Positions 1-7,840 of a stretch of 57,130 nucleotides of DNA are shown here, one piece after another. Where the stretch lies: positions 1 through 57,130 of the forward strand of contig NZ_JANXMU010000049.1 of assembly GCF_025354435.1 (NCBI RefSeq). The letters run 5' to 3'. The position numbers and the translations under genes were made by a program. Within the stretch, counting starts at the first letter, position 1. Each line of letters opens with the position of its first letter. The notes under the pieces were generated by a model. That model was given only the letters and a program-made list of their open reading frames with translations, was not told the origin of the DNA and made no database searches. Source of the DNA: Rhodoferax sp. GTDB lineage: Bacteria > Pseudomonadota > Gammaproteobacteria > Burkholderiales > Burkholderiaceae_C.

Positions 1-59
1 ACCTCCAGATAAAAAACGCAGCATAGCGCAGCCCAGGAATGGCCGCGCCCGGCAAAGCC

Positions 60-300
60 TGTGGATAGTTTTTGCATAAGCCACCAGTTATCCACAGCTT
101 GCGACAGATTCCCAAAGTTGTTCATTTGGACGGTACACCCCAGAAGCGCAGTCACACACACCCGTCAAAACAGGCTAAGTGCTTGGCCTGCAAGGCTTAA
201 AAGCACTTATCCACAGCGGAGGGGCATCCTTACTACTACTACTATTGAGTAATAGAAATATTAGAAGTATTAGAAGAAGAGATAACAAAACCGGGACCGG
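60..300 (+). other. oriC: Putative chromosomal origin of replication (oriC)
   Basis: Two exact DnaA boxes TTATCCACA lie at 88-96 and 207-215 on the plus strand, and a one-mismatch box (CTATCCACA) lies at 60-68 on the minus strand. The last plus-strand box is followed by a 14-nt GC-rich spacer (216-229), then TTACTACTACTACTATTG (230-247), a run of DnaA-trio repeats, then AT-rich DNA to about 290. Box, GC spacer, trio and unwinding element in this order form the bacterial basal origin-unwinding module. A 9-bp inverted repeat (176-184 with 201-209) abuts the last box. No dnaA, dnaN or rpmH is visible; they may lie left of base 1. A plasmid origin is possible but less likely, because no rep gene is seen. 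Confidence 0.78.
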
Positions 301-334
301 CGAGACCGCCTTGAATTTTCCGTGTTCCGCTATC

Positions 335-385
335 AAAAAAATAGCTACTCCCCTTGAGGAAATATGCGCTAACCCCGGTTTTATA
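335..385 (+). repeat. Dispersed intergenic hairpin repeat, copy 1
   Basis: Poly-A then ATAGCTACT on the left and ATGCGCTA further right match the family consensus (left arm TAGCTACTAGCG, loop near AGGTGGAAT, right arm CGCTAGAGG). The middle has diverged. The TAA stop of the minus-strand GGDEF/EAL gene (381-383) lies at the right edge of the element. Confidence 0.6.
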
Positions 386-3047
386 TAAATTCACCAATGT
401 GTCCACCATCCGGCCCGCCAACAAGCACCATGGCGTGTGACAGCTGGTCGGCGGGCAAGGGCCGCCCAAACAGATAACCCTGGTAGGCCAGGCAACCGTG
501 CAAAGCCAAGAAGTTGCGCTGGTCAGCAGTTTCCACACCCTCGGCAATCACATTCAGCCCCAGGCTTTGGCCCAGGCCAATGATGGTGCGCACGATGGCG
601 GCATCGTTGGGGTCGGTCATCACATCGCGCACAAACGACTGGTCGATCTTCAGCAGATCCAGGGGCAGGCGCTTCAGGTAGGCCAGCGATGAATAGCCCG
701 TGCCGAAGTCGTCCAGCGAAAAGCCTACGCCCTGGGCTTGCAAGGCTTCCATCTTGGCGATCACTTGCTCGATATCGTCCACCAGTAGGCTTTCGATCAG
801 CTCCAGCTTGAGCTGAGAGGGCCTGGCTCCGGTGGTGCGCAGAATTTCCAGCACCTGCTGCACAAAACCAGGGTGTTTGAACTGGCGGGAGCTGACATTC
901 ACCGCCATGGTCAGGTGCTGGGCGCTGGCGCGGCTTTGCCAGCTGGCAAGCAAGGTGCAGGCTTGCAGCAGCACCTGGCGGCCCAGTTCCAGGATCAGGC
1001 CAGTTTCTTCGGCCAGCGGAATAAAGGCAGCGGGCGACACCAGGCCGCGCACAGGGTGGTGCCAGCGTGCCAAGGCCTCCACACCGGTCAGCAGGCCTTG
1101 GGCATTGTGCTGGGTCTGGTAGTGCAGAAACAGCGCTCCCTGTGCCAGGGCCAGGCGCAAATCGGCCTCCAGTGTGGCTTTGTCGGTCACGGCGGCCTGC
1201 AGTTGCGGGTCGAAAAACCGCAGGGTATTGCGCCCGGCGGCTTTGGCCTGGTACATGGCGATATCGGCTTGCTTTAGCAATTCACCCACGGTATTTGGGC
1301 TGCTGCTGAACGGCGCAATACCGATGCTGGAAGTGCTTAGGTGTTCGTGCTGGTCCAACTGGTAGGGTTGGGCCAGGGTGGACAGGATTTTTTCGCCCAC
1401 CCGTTTGGCTTGTTCGGCTGCCGCGATCGGGTCGTGCCCTAGCTCTTCGAGCATGACCACAAATTCATCGCCGCCCAGGCGGGCCACGGTGTCCATGGTG
1501 CGCACGCAGTGGCCCAGGCGCAACGCCACTTGCTGTAGCAGCAGGTCGCCCTTGTCGTGGCCCAGGGTGTCGTTCAAGGTTTTGAAATTGTCCAGGTCGA
1601 TGAACAGCAGCGCCCCACCCTGGCCATGGCGTGCACTGGTGGCCAGCGCGTGGCCCAGACGGTCCAGCAGCAGCTGGCGGTTGGGTAGCAGGGTTAGCGT
1701 GTCGTAAAACGCCAGCTTTTCAATTTCGCGTTCGGTAGCCTTGCGCTGGGTGATGTCGCTGCTGATCGACAGGATGGAATGAGGCTGGTTATCGGTATCG
1801 GTGATCAGGGTCCAGCGGACTTCGGCTTCGATGCGCTGGTCGTCTTTGCGGTAAATGGCCAGTTCGCCGCGCCACTCACCCTTTTCCATCACGGCTTCGT
1901 AAGCGTGGGCCACGGCTGTGGGGTTTCGGTACACCTGGTGCAGCAAGGCGGAGCCCACGGCTTCTTGCGAGGTCCAGCCGTACAGCTGCTCTGCCCGTTT
2001 ATTCAGGTACAGCACGCGCTGGTCCAGACCGCGCACGACGATGGCATCCTGGGCCTGGTCCAGCACGGTGGCCTGCTGCCGGATACGGGCATCCGAAAGG
2101 CGCTTGTTTTCCTGGGCGCGCAAATGCTGGATGCCGAACGCAATGTCCTCTGCCAGTTGCAGCAGCAGGGGGATTTCATCAGAGGCGATATCCACCGTGG
2201 TGTTGGCATACAGATAGAACAGGCCCAGCGTACGTTCTGCGCTACTGTCGCTGCTGCGCAAGGGCAGGCTGGCTACACCGCGCAAATCATCTACCCAGGG
2301 CTCTTTCAGCCAGCTTTGGAAGATGGCTTCACGCCGGATGTCGGGCACCACCACCATTTCCCCCGAGCGGATGGCCCGCCCTGCCGGGCCCTGTCCATAG
2401 GGCGACTCCGACGACCAGGACATGGGCCAGACGGTGAAGTGCTCGGCAATGCTGCCGGCATGGGCCACGATCAAAATGTTTTTATCGGCATCGTCCTGCG
2501 CAAACCCGACCCAGGCCATGCGGTAGCCGCCGATATCCACGGCGATGCGGCAAATATCGTGCAACAGCGTGGATTCCGAGCTGGCCCGCACCAGGGCTTC
2601 GTTGCAGGTGGTCACCATGGAATGGGCCCGGCTCAAACGTGCCAGGTCTTTTTCGGTGCGCAGATGCTGGGTTACGTCATGTGCCAGCACCATGCGGGCC
2701 GCTTGGCCGTTGAACTGCAGGCGGTCGGTAGATATTTCTACATCAATGGCACTGCCGTCTTTTTTGACATGGCATCGGGGCAGCGCATGCAGGGGGTCTT
2801 CGGGCGGCAGGGCTTCTGCCTGCACGCCACCCAGGCCCATGCCCAGAAACTCGGCCCGCGAATACCCGTAGCGGCTGATGGCCGCCTGGTTGACCGCCAG
2901 GATGGCAAGGCCCTGCGGGTCGGTGACCCATATCGGCAACGGGTTGTTGTCGAAAAGTGTGCGGTACTGTTGTTCAGATGCCTGCAACTGGGCGTGGAGG
3001 GCGACCTGGGTGTCTGCGGGTAGCGTGTTCCGGGGGGTCTCTGCCAT
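381..3047 (-). CDS. PAS-GAF-PAS-GGDEF-EAL cyclic-di-GMP signalling protein
   Basis: An 888-residue, apparently cytoplasmic, bifunctional diguanylate cyclase/phosphodiesterase candidate; no membrane segment is seen. Rough order: coiled start and PAS (about 20-130), GAF (about 150-305), second PAS (about 325-440), GGDEF (about 455-620) and EAL (about 630-880). The cyclase motif GGDEF is intact, with an RxxD inhibitory site (RTMD) five residues before it. The phosphodiesterase motif EAL (in GVEALARW) and the metal-binding loop DDFGTGYSS are also intact, so both activities are possible. It lies 72 bp downstream of a close paralogue on the same strand (3120-6095); the GGDEF blocks are nearly identical, implying tandem duplication. 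The sensed ligand cannot be told from the sequence. Confidence 0.93.
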   Translation of the reverse strand: MAETPRNTLPADTQVALHAQLQASEQQYRTLFDNNPLPIWVTDPQGLAILAVNQAAISRYGYSRAEFLGMGLGGVQAEALPPEDPLHALPRCHVKKDGSAIDVEISTDRLQFNGQAARMVLAHDVTQHLRTEKDLARLSRAHSMVTTCNEALVRASSESTLLHDICRIAVDIGGYRMAWVGFAQDDADKNILIVAHAGSIAEHFTVWPMSWSSESPYGQGPAGRAIRSGEMVVVPDIRREAIFQSWLKEPWVDDLRGVASLPLRSSDSSAERTLGLFYLYANTTVDIASDEIPLLLQLAEDIAFGIQHLRAQENKRLSDARIRQQATVLDQAQDAIVVRGLDQRVLYLNKRAEQLYGWTSQEAVGSALLHQVYRNPTAVAHAYEAVMEKGEWRGELAIYRKDDQRIEAEVRWTLITDTDNQPHSILSISSDITQRKATEREIEKLAFYDTLTLLPNRQLLLDRLGHALATSARHGQGGALLFIDLDNFKTLNDTLGHDKGDLLLQQVALRLGHCVRTMDTVARLGGDEFVVMLEELGHDPIAAAEQAKRVGEKILSTLAQPYQLDQHEHLSTSSIGIAPFSSSPNTVGELLKQADIAMYQAKAAGRNTLRFFDPQLQAAVTDKATLEADLRLALAQGALFLHYQTQHNAQGLLTGVEALARWHHPVRGLVSPAAFIPLAEETGLILELGRQVLLQACTLLASWQSRASAQHLTMAVNVSSRQFKHPGFVQQVLEILRTTGARPSQLKLELIESLLVDDIEQVIAKMEALQAQGVGFSLDDFGTGYSSLAYLKRLPLDLLKIDQSFVRDVMTDPNDAAIVRTIIGLGQSLGLNVIAEGVETADQRNFLALHGCLAYQGYLFGRPLPADQLSHAMVLVGGPDGGHIGEFI

Positions 3048-3119
3048 ATGCTTTTTCTATTTCTGGAGGGGGGTCGTGGTGGTGGCTTACACCGTGGTGC
3101 ACGCCGCCATACGATGATC

Positions 3120-6095
3120 TTACGGAATGCCCGGCAGGCCCATGGATTGCGCCAACTGGTCTGCGGGCAGTGGCCGGGCAAAGAAATAGCCTTGAAAGGC
3201 TTGGCAACCGTGCTGGGCCAGAAAGTCGCGCTGCTCGGCGGTTTCCACGCCTTCGGCGATCACGTTCAGCCCTAGGCTTTGGCCCAGGCCGATGATGGTG
3301 CGGGCAATCACTGCATCGTTGGGGTCGGTCATCACGTCGCACACAAACGACTGGTCGATCTTCAGCTGGTCCAGCGGTAGGCGCTTCAGGTACGACAGCG
3401 ACGAATAGCTGGTGCCAAAGTCGTTCAGTGAAAAGCCCACCCCCTGGGCTTGCAAGGCTTCCATCTTGGCAATCACCTGCGCGATGTCGTCTACCAGCAG
3501 GCTCTCAGTGAGCTCCAGCTTGAGCTGCCGCGGGTTGGCACCAGTCTCGGCCAGGGTGTCCATCACCTGCTGCACAAAGTCGGCATGCTTGAACTGGCGC
3601 GAGCTGACGTTGACCGCCATGGTCAGGTGCTGCGTGTCGACCCCCTGGCCCCAATCGGCCAGCAGGCTGCAGGCTTTGGCCAGCACCAGGCGACCCAGCT
3701 CCAGGATCAGGCCGGTTTCTTCGGCCAGCGGAATAAAGGCCGCTGGCGACACCAGACCGCGCTGCGGGTGCCGCCAGCGCACCAGGGCTTCCACGCCCGT
3801 CATGCCACCTTGGGCGTTGTGCTGCGACTGGTAATGCAGGAAGAATTCGTCTTGTGCCACGGCCTGGCGCAAATCGGCCTCCAGTGCTGCGCGGGCGGTC
3901 ACCTCGGCCTGCAACTGGGGGTCAAAAAAGCCCAGTGTGTTGCGCCCTGCCCCTTTGGCCTGGTACATGGCAATGTCGGCTTGCTTGAGCAGCTCGCCCA
4001 CGGTATCGGGCTGGTGGCTGAACGGCGCGATGCCGATGCTGGAGGTGCTTTGGTATTCGTGCCCGGCCAGCGTGTAGGGCATGCTCAGCGCGGCCAGGAT
4101 TTTTTCGCCGATGTGTTTGGCCTTGACCCCGGCGGCGCGCGGGTCGGGGCCCAGGTCTTCAAGCATCACCACAAACTCATCGCCGCCCAGGCGGGCCACG
4201 GTATCGGCGCTGCGCACGCAGGCCGCCAGGCGCAGAGCGACCTGTTGCAGCAGCAGGTCGCCCTTGTCGTGGCCCAGGGTGTCGTTCAGGGTTTTGAAAT
4301 TGTCCAGGTCGATGAACAGCAACGCTCCACCTTGGCCGTTGCGGGCGCTGGTGGCCAGCGCGTGGCCCAGGCGGTCCAGCAGTAACTGGCGGTTGGGCAG
4401 GTTGGTCAAAGGGTCGTAGAAGGCCAGCTTTTGCACTTCGCGCTCGGTGGCTTTGCGCTGGGTGATATCGGTGTTGACGGCCATGATGGAGTGCGGCTGG
4501 TCTTGCGCGTCGCGCACCAGCGTCCAGCGGGCCTCGATCACCATCTGGCTGCCGTCTTTGCGGTTCTGGGTAATTTCGCCATGCCATTCTCCCTGCTCCA
4601 GCACGCATTGCGATGCGGTCGCAAAGGCCTGCGGGCTGGCGGTGTAAATGTGCTCCACCATCGACCGGCCCAGCACTTCGATGGCCGTCCAGCCGTAAAG
4701 CCGTTCGGCGCTTTTGTTCCAGAACAGGATCCGGTGGTCGATGCTGCGCACCACGATGGCATCTTGCGCCTTGTCCAGCAGCGAAGCCTGGTGGTGGATC
4801 TGCGTATCGGCCAGGCGCTGGGCTTGCTGGGTGCGCAGGTGGTCGATACCAAAGGCAATGTCGTTGGCCAGCTGCTGCAGCAGCGGCAGCTCGTCCGCCC
4901 CGGCTTCCAGGGTTTCTGTAGCCGTGAGGCAGAACAGCCCGTAGGTGCCGCTGGCATTGCGCAGCGGCAGGCAGACAATGCTGAGCGGCGTGGCGGAGGG
5001 GTAGCGGGCCAGCCACAGCTGCAGGCTGGGGTCTTGCCGCATATCCGGCACCAGTACCACTTCGCCCGAACGCAGGCAGCGCCCGGACGGTCCTTGGCCA
5101 AAGCGCGATGTGGCGGACCAGGAGAACGGCCACTGCTTCATATCGGGGTCGATATCGCCCACACCGGCCACCAGCCGGATGGACTTCGCGTCGTCGTGCT
5201 CCGCAAAGCCTACCCAGGCGTTTTTATAGCCCCCAATCTCCACCGTGATGCGGCAGACCTCGTGCAGCAGCGCCGATTCGCTGCTGGCACGCACCAGGGC
5301 TTCGTTGCAGGCGCTGAGCATGCGCTGGGCGCGGCCCAGGCGGGCTAGACTGCGCTCGGCCCGCAACCGGGCGGTGATGTCGTTGACCATCACCATGCGG
5401 GCGGCCTGGCCGTTGAATTGCACGGTGCTGGTGGACATTTCCACGTCGATCACGCTGCCATCGGCACGCCGGTGGCGGCGGTGGCGGTGCAGCAGGCTGT
5501 GTGTGCTGTCGCCCAGCAGGGTGGCCTCGGTATCGGCATCCGTGGGGTTTTCGGCACAGTTGGTCGGGGTCAGAAATTCGGCCTGGCTGTAGCCGTAGTG
5601 CGCCACTGCCGCGGAGTTGACCGCCACGATGCGCTGGCTGTGCAGCTGCTGCACCCACATGGGCAGCGGGTTGCCTTCAAACAGGGCGCGGTACTGCTGC
5701 TCGGAGGCCTGCAATTGCAGCAGCAGCTGGATTTGCGTGGCCAGGCTGGTCAGCGCTGTGCGCTGGACGGCATCCAGCAAATGCGGCGGGTCTTGAGTCC
5801 ACATGACCCACAGCACCGCGATGCAGCCCGCGTCGGCGCTCCACACCGGCGTGGCGACGCACAGGCCCAGGCTGTCGCTGGGCAGAACTTGGGGTTCGGA
5901 CGTGGGGGCCAACTGCTCTGCCACATGTTGCAGTTGCGCTAGTGGCCATTCGCTGGGGCCCGTGTGTGCGACCAGGCTGTGTGTGCCCTGGTAGACCTGG
6001 GTCAGGCTGGCGCTGGCCGCGGCGCAGAGCTGGGCCGCCAGTTGCGCCAGTTGCTGGAACTGCCCGGCGCCCAGGGTCCCGGTGCTGGGCATCAA
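3120..6095 (-). CDS. GAF-like/PAS-GAF-PAS-GGDEF-EAL protein with degenerate EAL loop
   Basis: A 991-residue paralogue of the gene at 381-3047. It adds about 120 N-terminal residues that resemble a worn GAF domain, then repeats the same PAS, GAF, PAS, GGDEF, EAL order. GGDEF and the upstream RxxD (RSAD) are intact, so cyclase activity is likely. In the EAL domain the EAL triplet (GVEALVRW) is kept, but the loop-6 metal motif reads NDFGTSYSS instead of DDFGTGYSS. The first Asp is a metal ligand in active EAL enzymes, so phosphodiesterase activity is probably weak or lost; this is inferred. Its partner keeps the motif, so the pair may have split roles after duplication. Two adjacent ATGs make the start uncertain by one residue. 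Confidence 0.92.
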   Translation of the reverse strand: MMPSTGTLGAGQFQQLAQLAAQLCAAASASLTQVYQGTHSLVAHTGPSEWPLAQLQHVAEQLAPTSEPQVLPSDSLGLCVATPVWSADAGCIAVLWVMWTQDPPHLLDAVQRTALTSLATQIQLLLQLQASEQQYRALFEGNPLPMWVQQLHSQRIVAVNSAAVAHYGYSQAEFLTPTNCAENPTDADTEATLLGDSTHSLLHRHRRHRRADGSVIDVEMSTSTVQFNGQAARMVMVNDITARLRAERSLARLGRAQRMLSACNEALVRASSESALLHEVCRITVEIGGYKNAWVGFAEHDDAKSIRLVAGVGDIDPDMKQWPFSWSATSRFGQGPSGRCLRSGEVVLVPDMRQDPSLQLWLARYPSATPLSIVCLPLRNASGTYGLFCLTATETLEAGADELPLLQQLANDIAFGIDHLRTQQAQRLADTQIHHQASLLDKAQDAIVVRSIDHRILFWNKSAERLYGWTAIEVLGRSMVEHIYTASPQAFATASQCVLEQGEWHGEITQNRKDGSQMVIEARWTLVRDAQDQPHSIMAVNTDITQRKATEREVQKLAFYDPLTNLPNRQLLLDRLGHALATSARNGQGGALLFIDLDNFKTLNDTLGHDKGDLLLQQVALRLAACVRSADTVARLGGDEFVVMLEDLGPDPRAAGVKAKHIGEKILAALSMPYTLAGHEYQSTSSIGIAPFSHQPDTVGELLKQADIAMYQAKGAGRNTLGFFDPQLQAEVTARAALEADLRQAVAQDEFFLHYQSQHNAQGGMTGVEALVRWRHPQRGLVSPAAFIPLAEETGLILELGRLVLAKACSLLADWGQGVDTQHLTMAVNVSSRQFKHADFVQQVMDTLAETGANPRQLKLELTESLLVDDIAQVIAKMEALQAQGVGFSLNDFGTSYSSLSYLKRLPLDQLKIDQSFVCDVMTDPNDAVIARTIIGLGQSLGLNVIAEGVETAEQRDFLAQHGCQAFQGYFFARPLPADQLAQSMGLPGIP

Positions 6096-6257
6096 TGCCG
6101 CACCCCACTAAAAGACCTAAAGCGCCGGACGCACGGCTTCCCGGCGGTGGCAGTGGCTGAAAGACCCAGAGGTGCAGACATGGTGGAGGGGAAGTTGTTA
6201 GCAAATGTAGCTTTAATCCCCCCGCAATGTATCTGGCGGGCCCGGCTTTGCGGGTAT

Positions 6258-7055
6258 TTACCCGTCGATGCTGTCGTGCGTGGCCGCGCTGCCCTGGCGC
6301 CAGTAGCCTGCGGCCTTGGTCCATTGCGGTTGCACGCCGCGTTCGCCCACCAGGTGGGCACGCAAGGCCTTGGCGGTGTGGGTTTCGCAGCCCACCCAGG
6401 CGTGGATGTCGCCGGGCGGCAGGGCCAGGCTGCGCAGGCGCTCCAGCAGCAGCGGCTGCTGGCCGTGCGGCTGGCCCTGGCGGTGCACCCAGACCACGGT
6501 GGCCTGGGCGGCGCTGGCCAGGGTTTGTTCGTCGGCGGGACTGTCCACTTCAATCAACACCAGCGCGGGGGCTCCGGCGGGCAGTTCGCCCAAGCGCCGG
6601 GCAATGGCCGGAATGGCGGTGTCGTCGCCGATCAGCAGGTGGCCGTCAAAGTCGGTTGGCAAGATGAAGGAGCCACGCGGGCCGCCCACGCCCAGCGTCT
6701 GGCCCACCTGCGCCTGCGCCGCCCAGGTGGTGGCCGGGCCTGCGTCGTGCAGGGCAAAGTCGATCACCAGGGTCTGCGCCTGTGGGTCGAACTGCTGCGG
6801 CGTGTAGTCGCGCATGGTGGGGCGCGGGCCGTCTTCGGCACCGCCGGGCAAGATGACTTCGCCGGTGGCGGGGTCAGGGAAGAAGACTTTCACGTGGTCG
6901 TCAAAGCCGGGGCTGGTAAAGCCCGCCAGATCCGGCCCGCCAAGTGTGATGCGGACCATGTGGGGCGTGAGTTGCTGGGTGCGTGTAACCGTGAGCTGGC
7001 GAAATTTCAGCTCGTGGCGGACGCGGGTGGCGGTGCGGTTGGGGGTGTTCATCAA
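6258..7055 (-). CDS. yqjH: Siderophore-interacting protein, NAD(P)H ferric-chelate reductase (YqjH/ViuB family)
   Basis: 265 residues. The N-terminal half is the FAD-binding beta-barrel of the SIP family (near residues 25-130, including the DYTPQQFD flavin-binding segment), followed by an NAD(P)H-binding SIP C-terminal domain (LLIGDDTAIPAIARRL near 145-160; WVGCETHTAKALR near 220). Family members reduce Fe(III)-siderophores in the cytoplasm and release iron. Its ATG overlaps the stop of the upstream PadR gene by 4 bp (ATGA), so the two are co-translated. In E. coli yqjH and yqjI are divergent; here they form one operon, so the reductase is probably under control of the His-rich repressor and its operator at 7687-7731. 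Confidence 0.9.
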   Translation of the reverse strand: MMNTPNRTATRVRHELKFRQLTVTRTQQLTPHMVRITLGGPDLAGFTSPGFDDHVKVFFPDPATGEVILPGGAEDGPRPTMRDYTPQQFDPQAQTLVIDFALHDAGPATTWAAQAQVGQTLGVGGPRGSFILPTDFDGHLLIGDDTAIPAIARRLGELPAGAPALVLIEVDSPADEQTLASAAQATVVWVHRQGQPHGQQPLLLERLRSLALPPGDIHAWVGCETHTAKALRAHLVGERGVQPQWTKAAGYWRQGSAATHDSIDG

Positions 7056-7678
7056 ATACGTTCCAGTTGTTGGGCTGCGTTGTCCAGAATCTGGGCAAAG
7101 GCGTGGGCTTGTTCGTCGCTCAAGGGGGCTCCGCCCAGGCGCATGCGGGCGGCCAGTTTGAAGTTTTCCAGCGCGCGCACCACCTGGGGCGGGCGGCCGG
7201 GGTGGGGTGCGTCGGCGTTGGCCATGCGGGACAGCAGGGCATCGGCTTCGGCGCGGTTTTCGGCCAGAAAAGCTTGGCCTGCGTCGGTGATGCTGTAGAG
7301 CTTGCGCCCACCACCGCTCTCGGCCATGGTGGTGTAGCCCAGCTCTTCCAACAGGGTCAGCGTGGGGTAGATCACGCCGGGGCTGGGGCTGTAGCTGCCA
7401 CCCAGACGGTCGCCGATTTCCTTGATCAGCTCGTAGCCGTGGCGGGGCTTGTCGGCGATCAGTTGCAGCAGCACCAGGCGCAGGCCGCCGTGGCCAAACA
7501 CCCGGCCCGGCCCGCCGCCGTGGCGACCGCCGCGCCCGGGGTGTTCACCGCCGGGATGGGGATGCTCGCCACGCACATGGTGGCCATGGTGGTGACCGTG
7601 CAGGTGGTGGTGATTTGCGCGCCCATGGCGGGGGCCGCCGTGGTCCGAGTGGTCGCAGTGTTTTTCAAAATGGGGCAT
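7052..7678 (-). CDS. yqjI: PadR-family regulator with His-rich N-terminus (YqjI-like)
   Basis: 208 residues, the same size as E. coli YqjI. The first ~60 residues are very rich in His and Gly (HHHLHGHHHGHH near 23-34), the metal-binding extension that makes YqjI a nickel-responsive repressor. A PadR winged helix follows (about 62-140: LRLVLLQLIADKPRHGYELIKE then GVIYPTLTLLEELG), then a helical dimerisation tail. It is first in a two-gene operon with yqjH. A long inverted repeat just upstream (7687-7731) is the likely operator, giving autoregulation. The assignment rests on length, His-rich domain and partner gene; whether the metal is Ni, Co or Fe is not shown by the sequence. Confidence 0.9.
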   Translation of the reverse strand: MPHFEKHCDHSDHGGPRHGRANHHHLHGHHHGHHVRGEHPHPGGEHPGRGGRHGGGPGRVFGHGGLRLVLLQLIADKPRHGYELIKEIGDRLGGSYSPSPGVIYPTLTLLEELGYTTMAESGGGRKLYSITDAGQAFLAENRAEADALLSRMANADAPHPGRPPQVVRALENFKLAARMRLGGAPLSDEQAHAFAQILDNAAQQLERI

Positions 7679-7686
7679 AGGTTTTT

Positions 7687-7731
7687 TCGATGCGATTTAG
7701 ATGCCATTACGATATATCTAAATCAAATCGA
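7687..7731. promoter_or_regulatory. Inverted-repeat operator upstream of yqjI
   Basis: Left arm TCGATGCGATTTAGAT (7687-7702) and right arm ATCTAAATCAAATCGA (7716-7731) match at 14 of 16 positions as an inverted repeat with a 13-bp spacer; the inner 9 bp of each arm are perfect. The repeat starts 9 bp upstream of the yqjI start codon. PadR proteins bind long spaced dyads like this. Confidence 0.7.
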
Positions 7732-7781
7732 AAGATACAAATGAAGACAATACCCCTGCAACGAAAACGGGATATTTGCTA

Positions 7782-7840
7782 TATAATATGTAGCAATTAA
7801 CGTAAGTAATATATGGGCTATAGGCCTATTTGATGCTTAA
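7782..7840 (+). repeat. Dispersed intergenic hairpin repeat, copy 2 (diverged)
   Basis: The left half is worn, but the right end (AGGCCTATTTGATGCTTAAA) is nearly the same as that of copy 5 at 25196-25216. As in copy 5, the TTAA of the element provides the TAA stop of the adjoining minus-strand gene, here the aldehyde dehydrogenase. Confidence 0.5.

Noticed and set aside
230-250. Simple trinucleotide microsatellite (ACT)n
   Set aside because: The position, exactly 14 nt after a perfect DnaA box and before AT-rich DNA, fits DnaA-trios better than a chance repeat.
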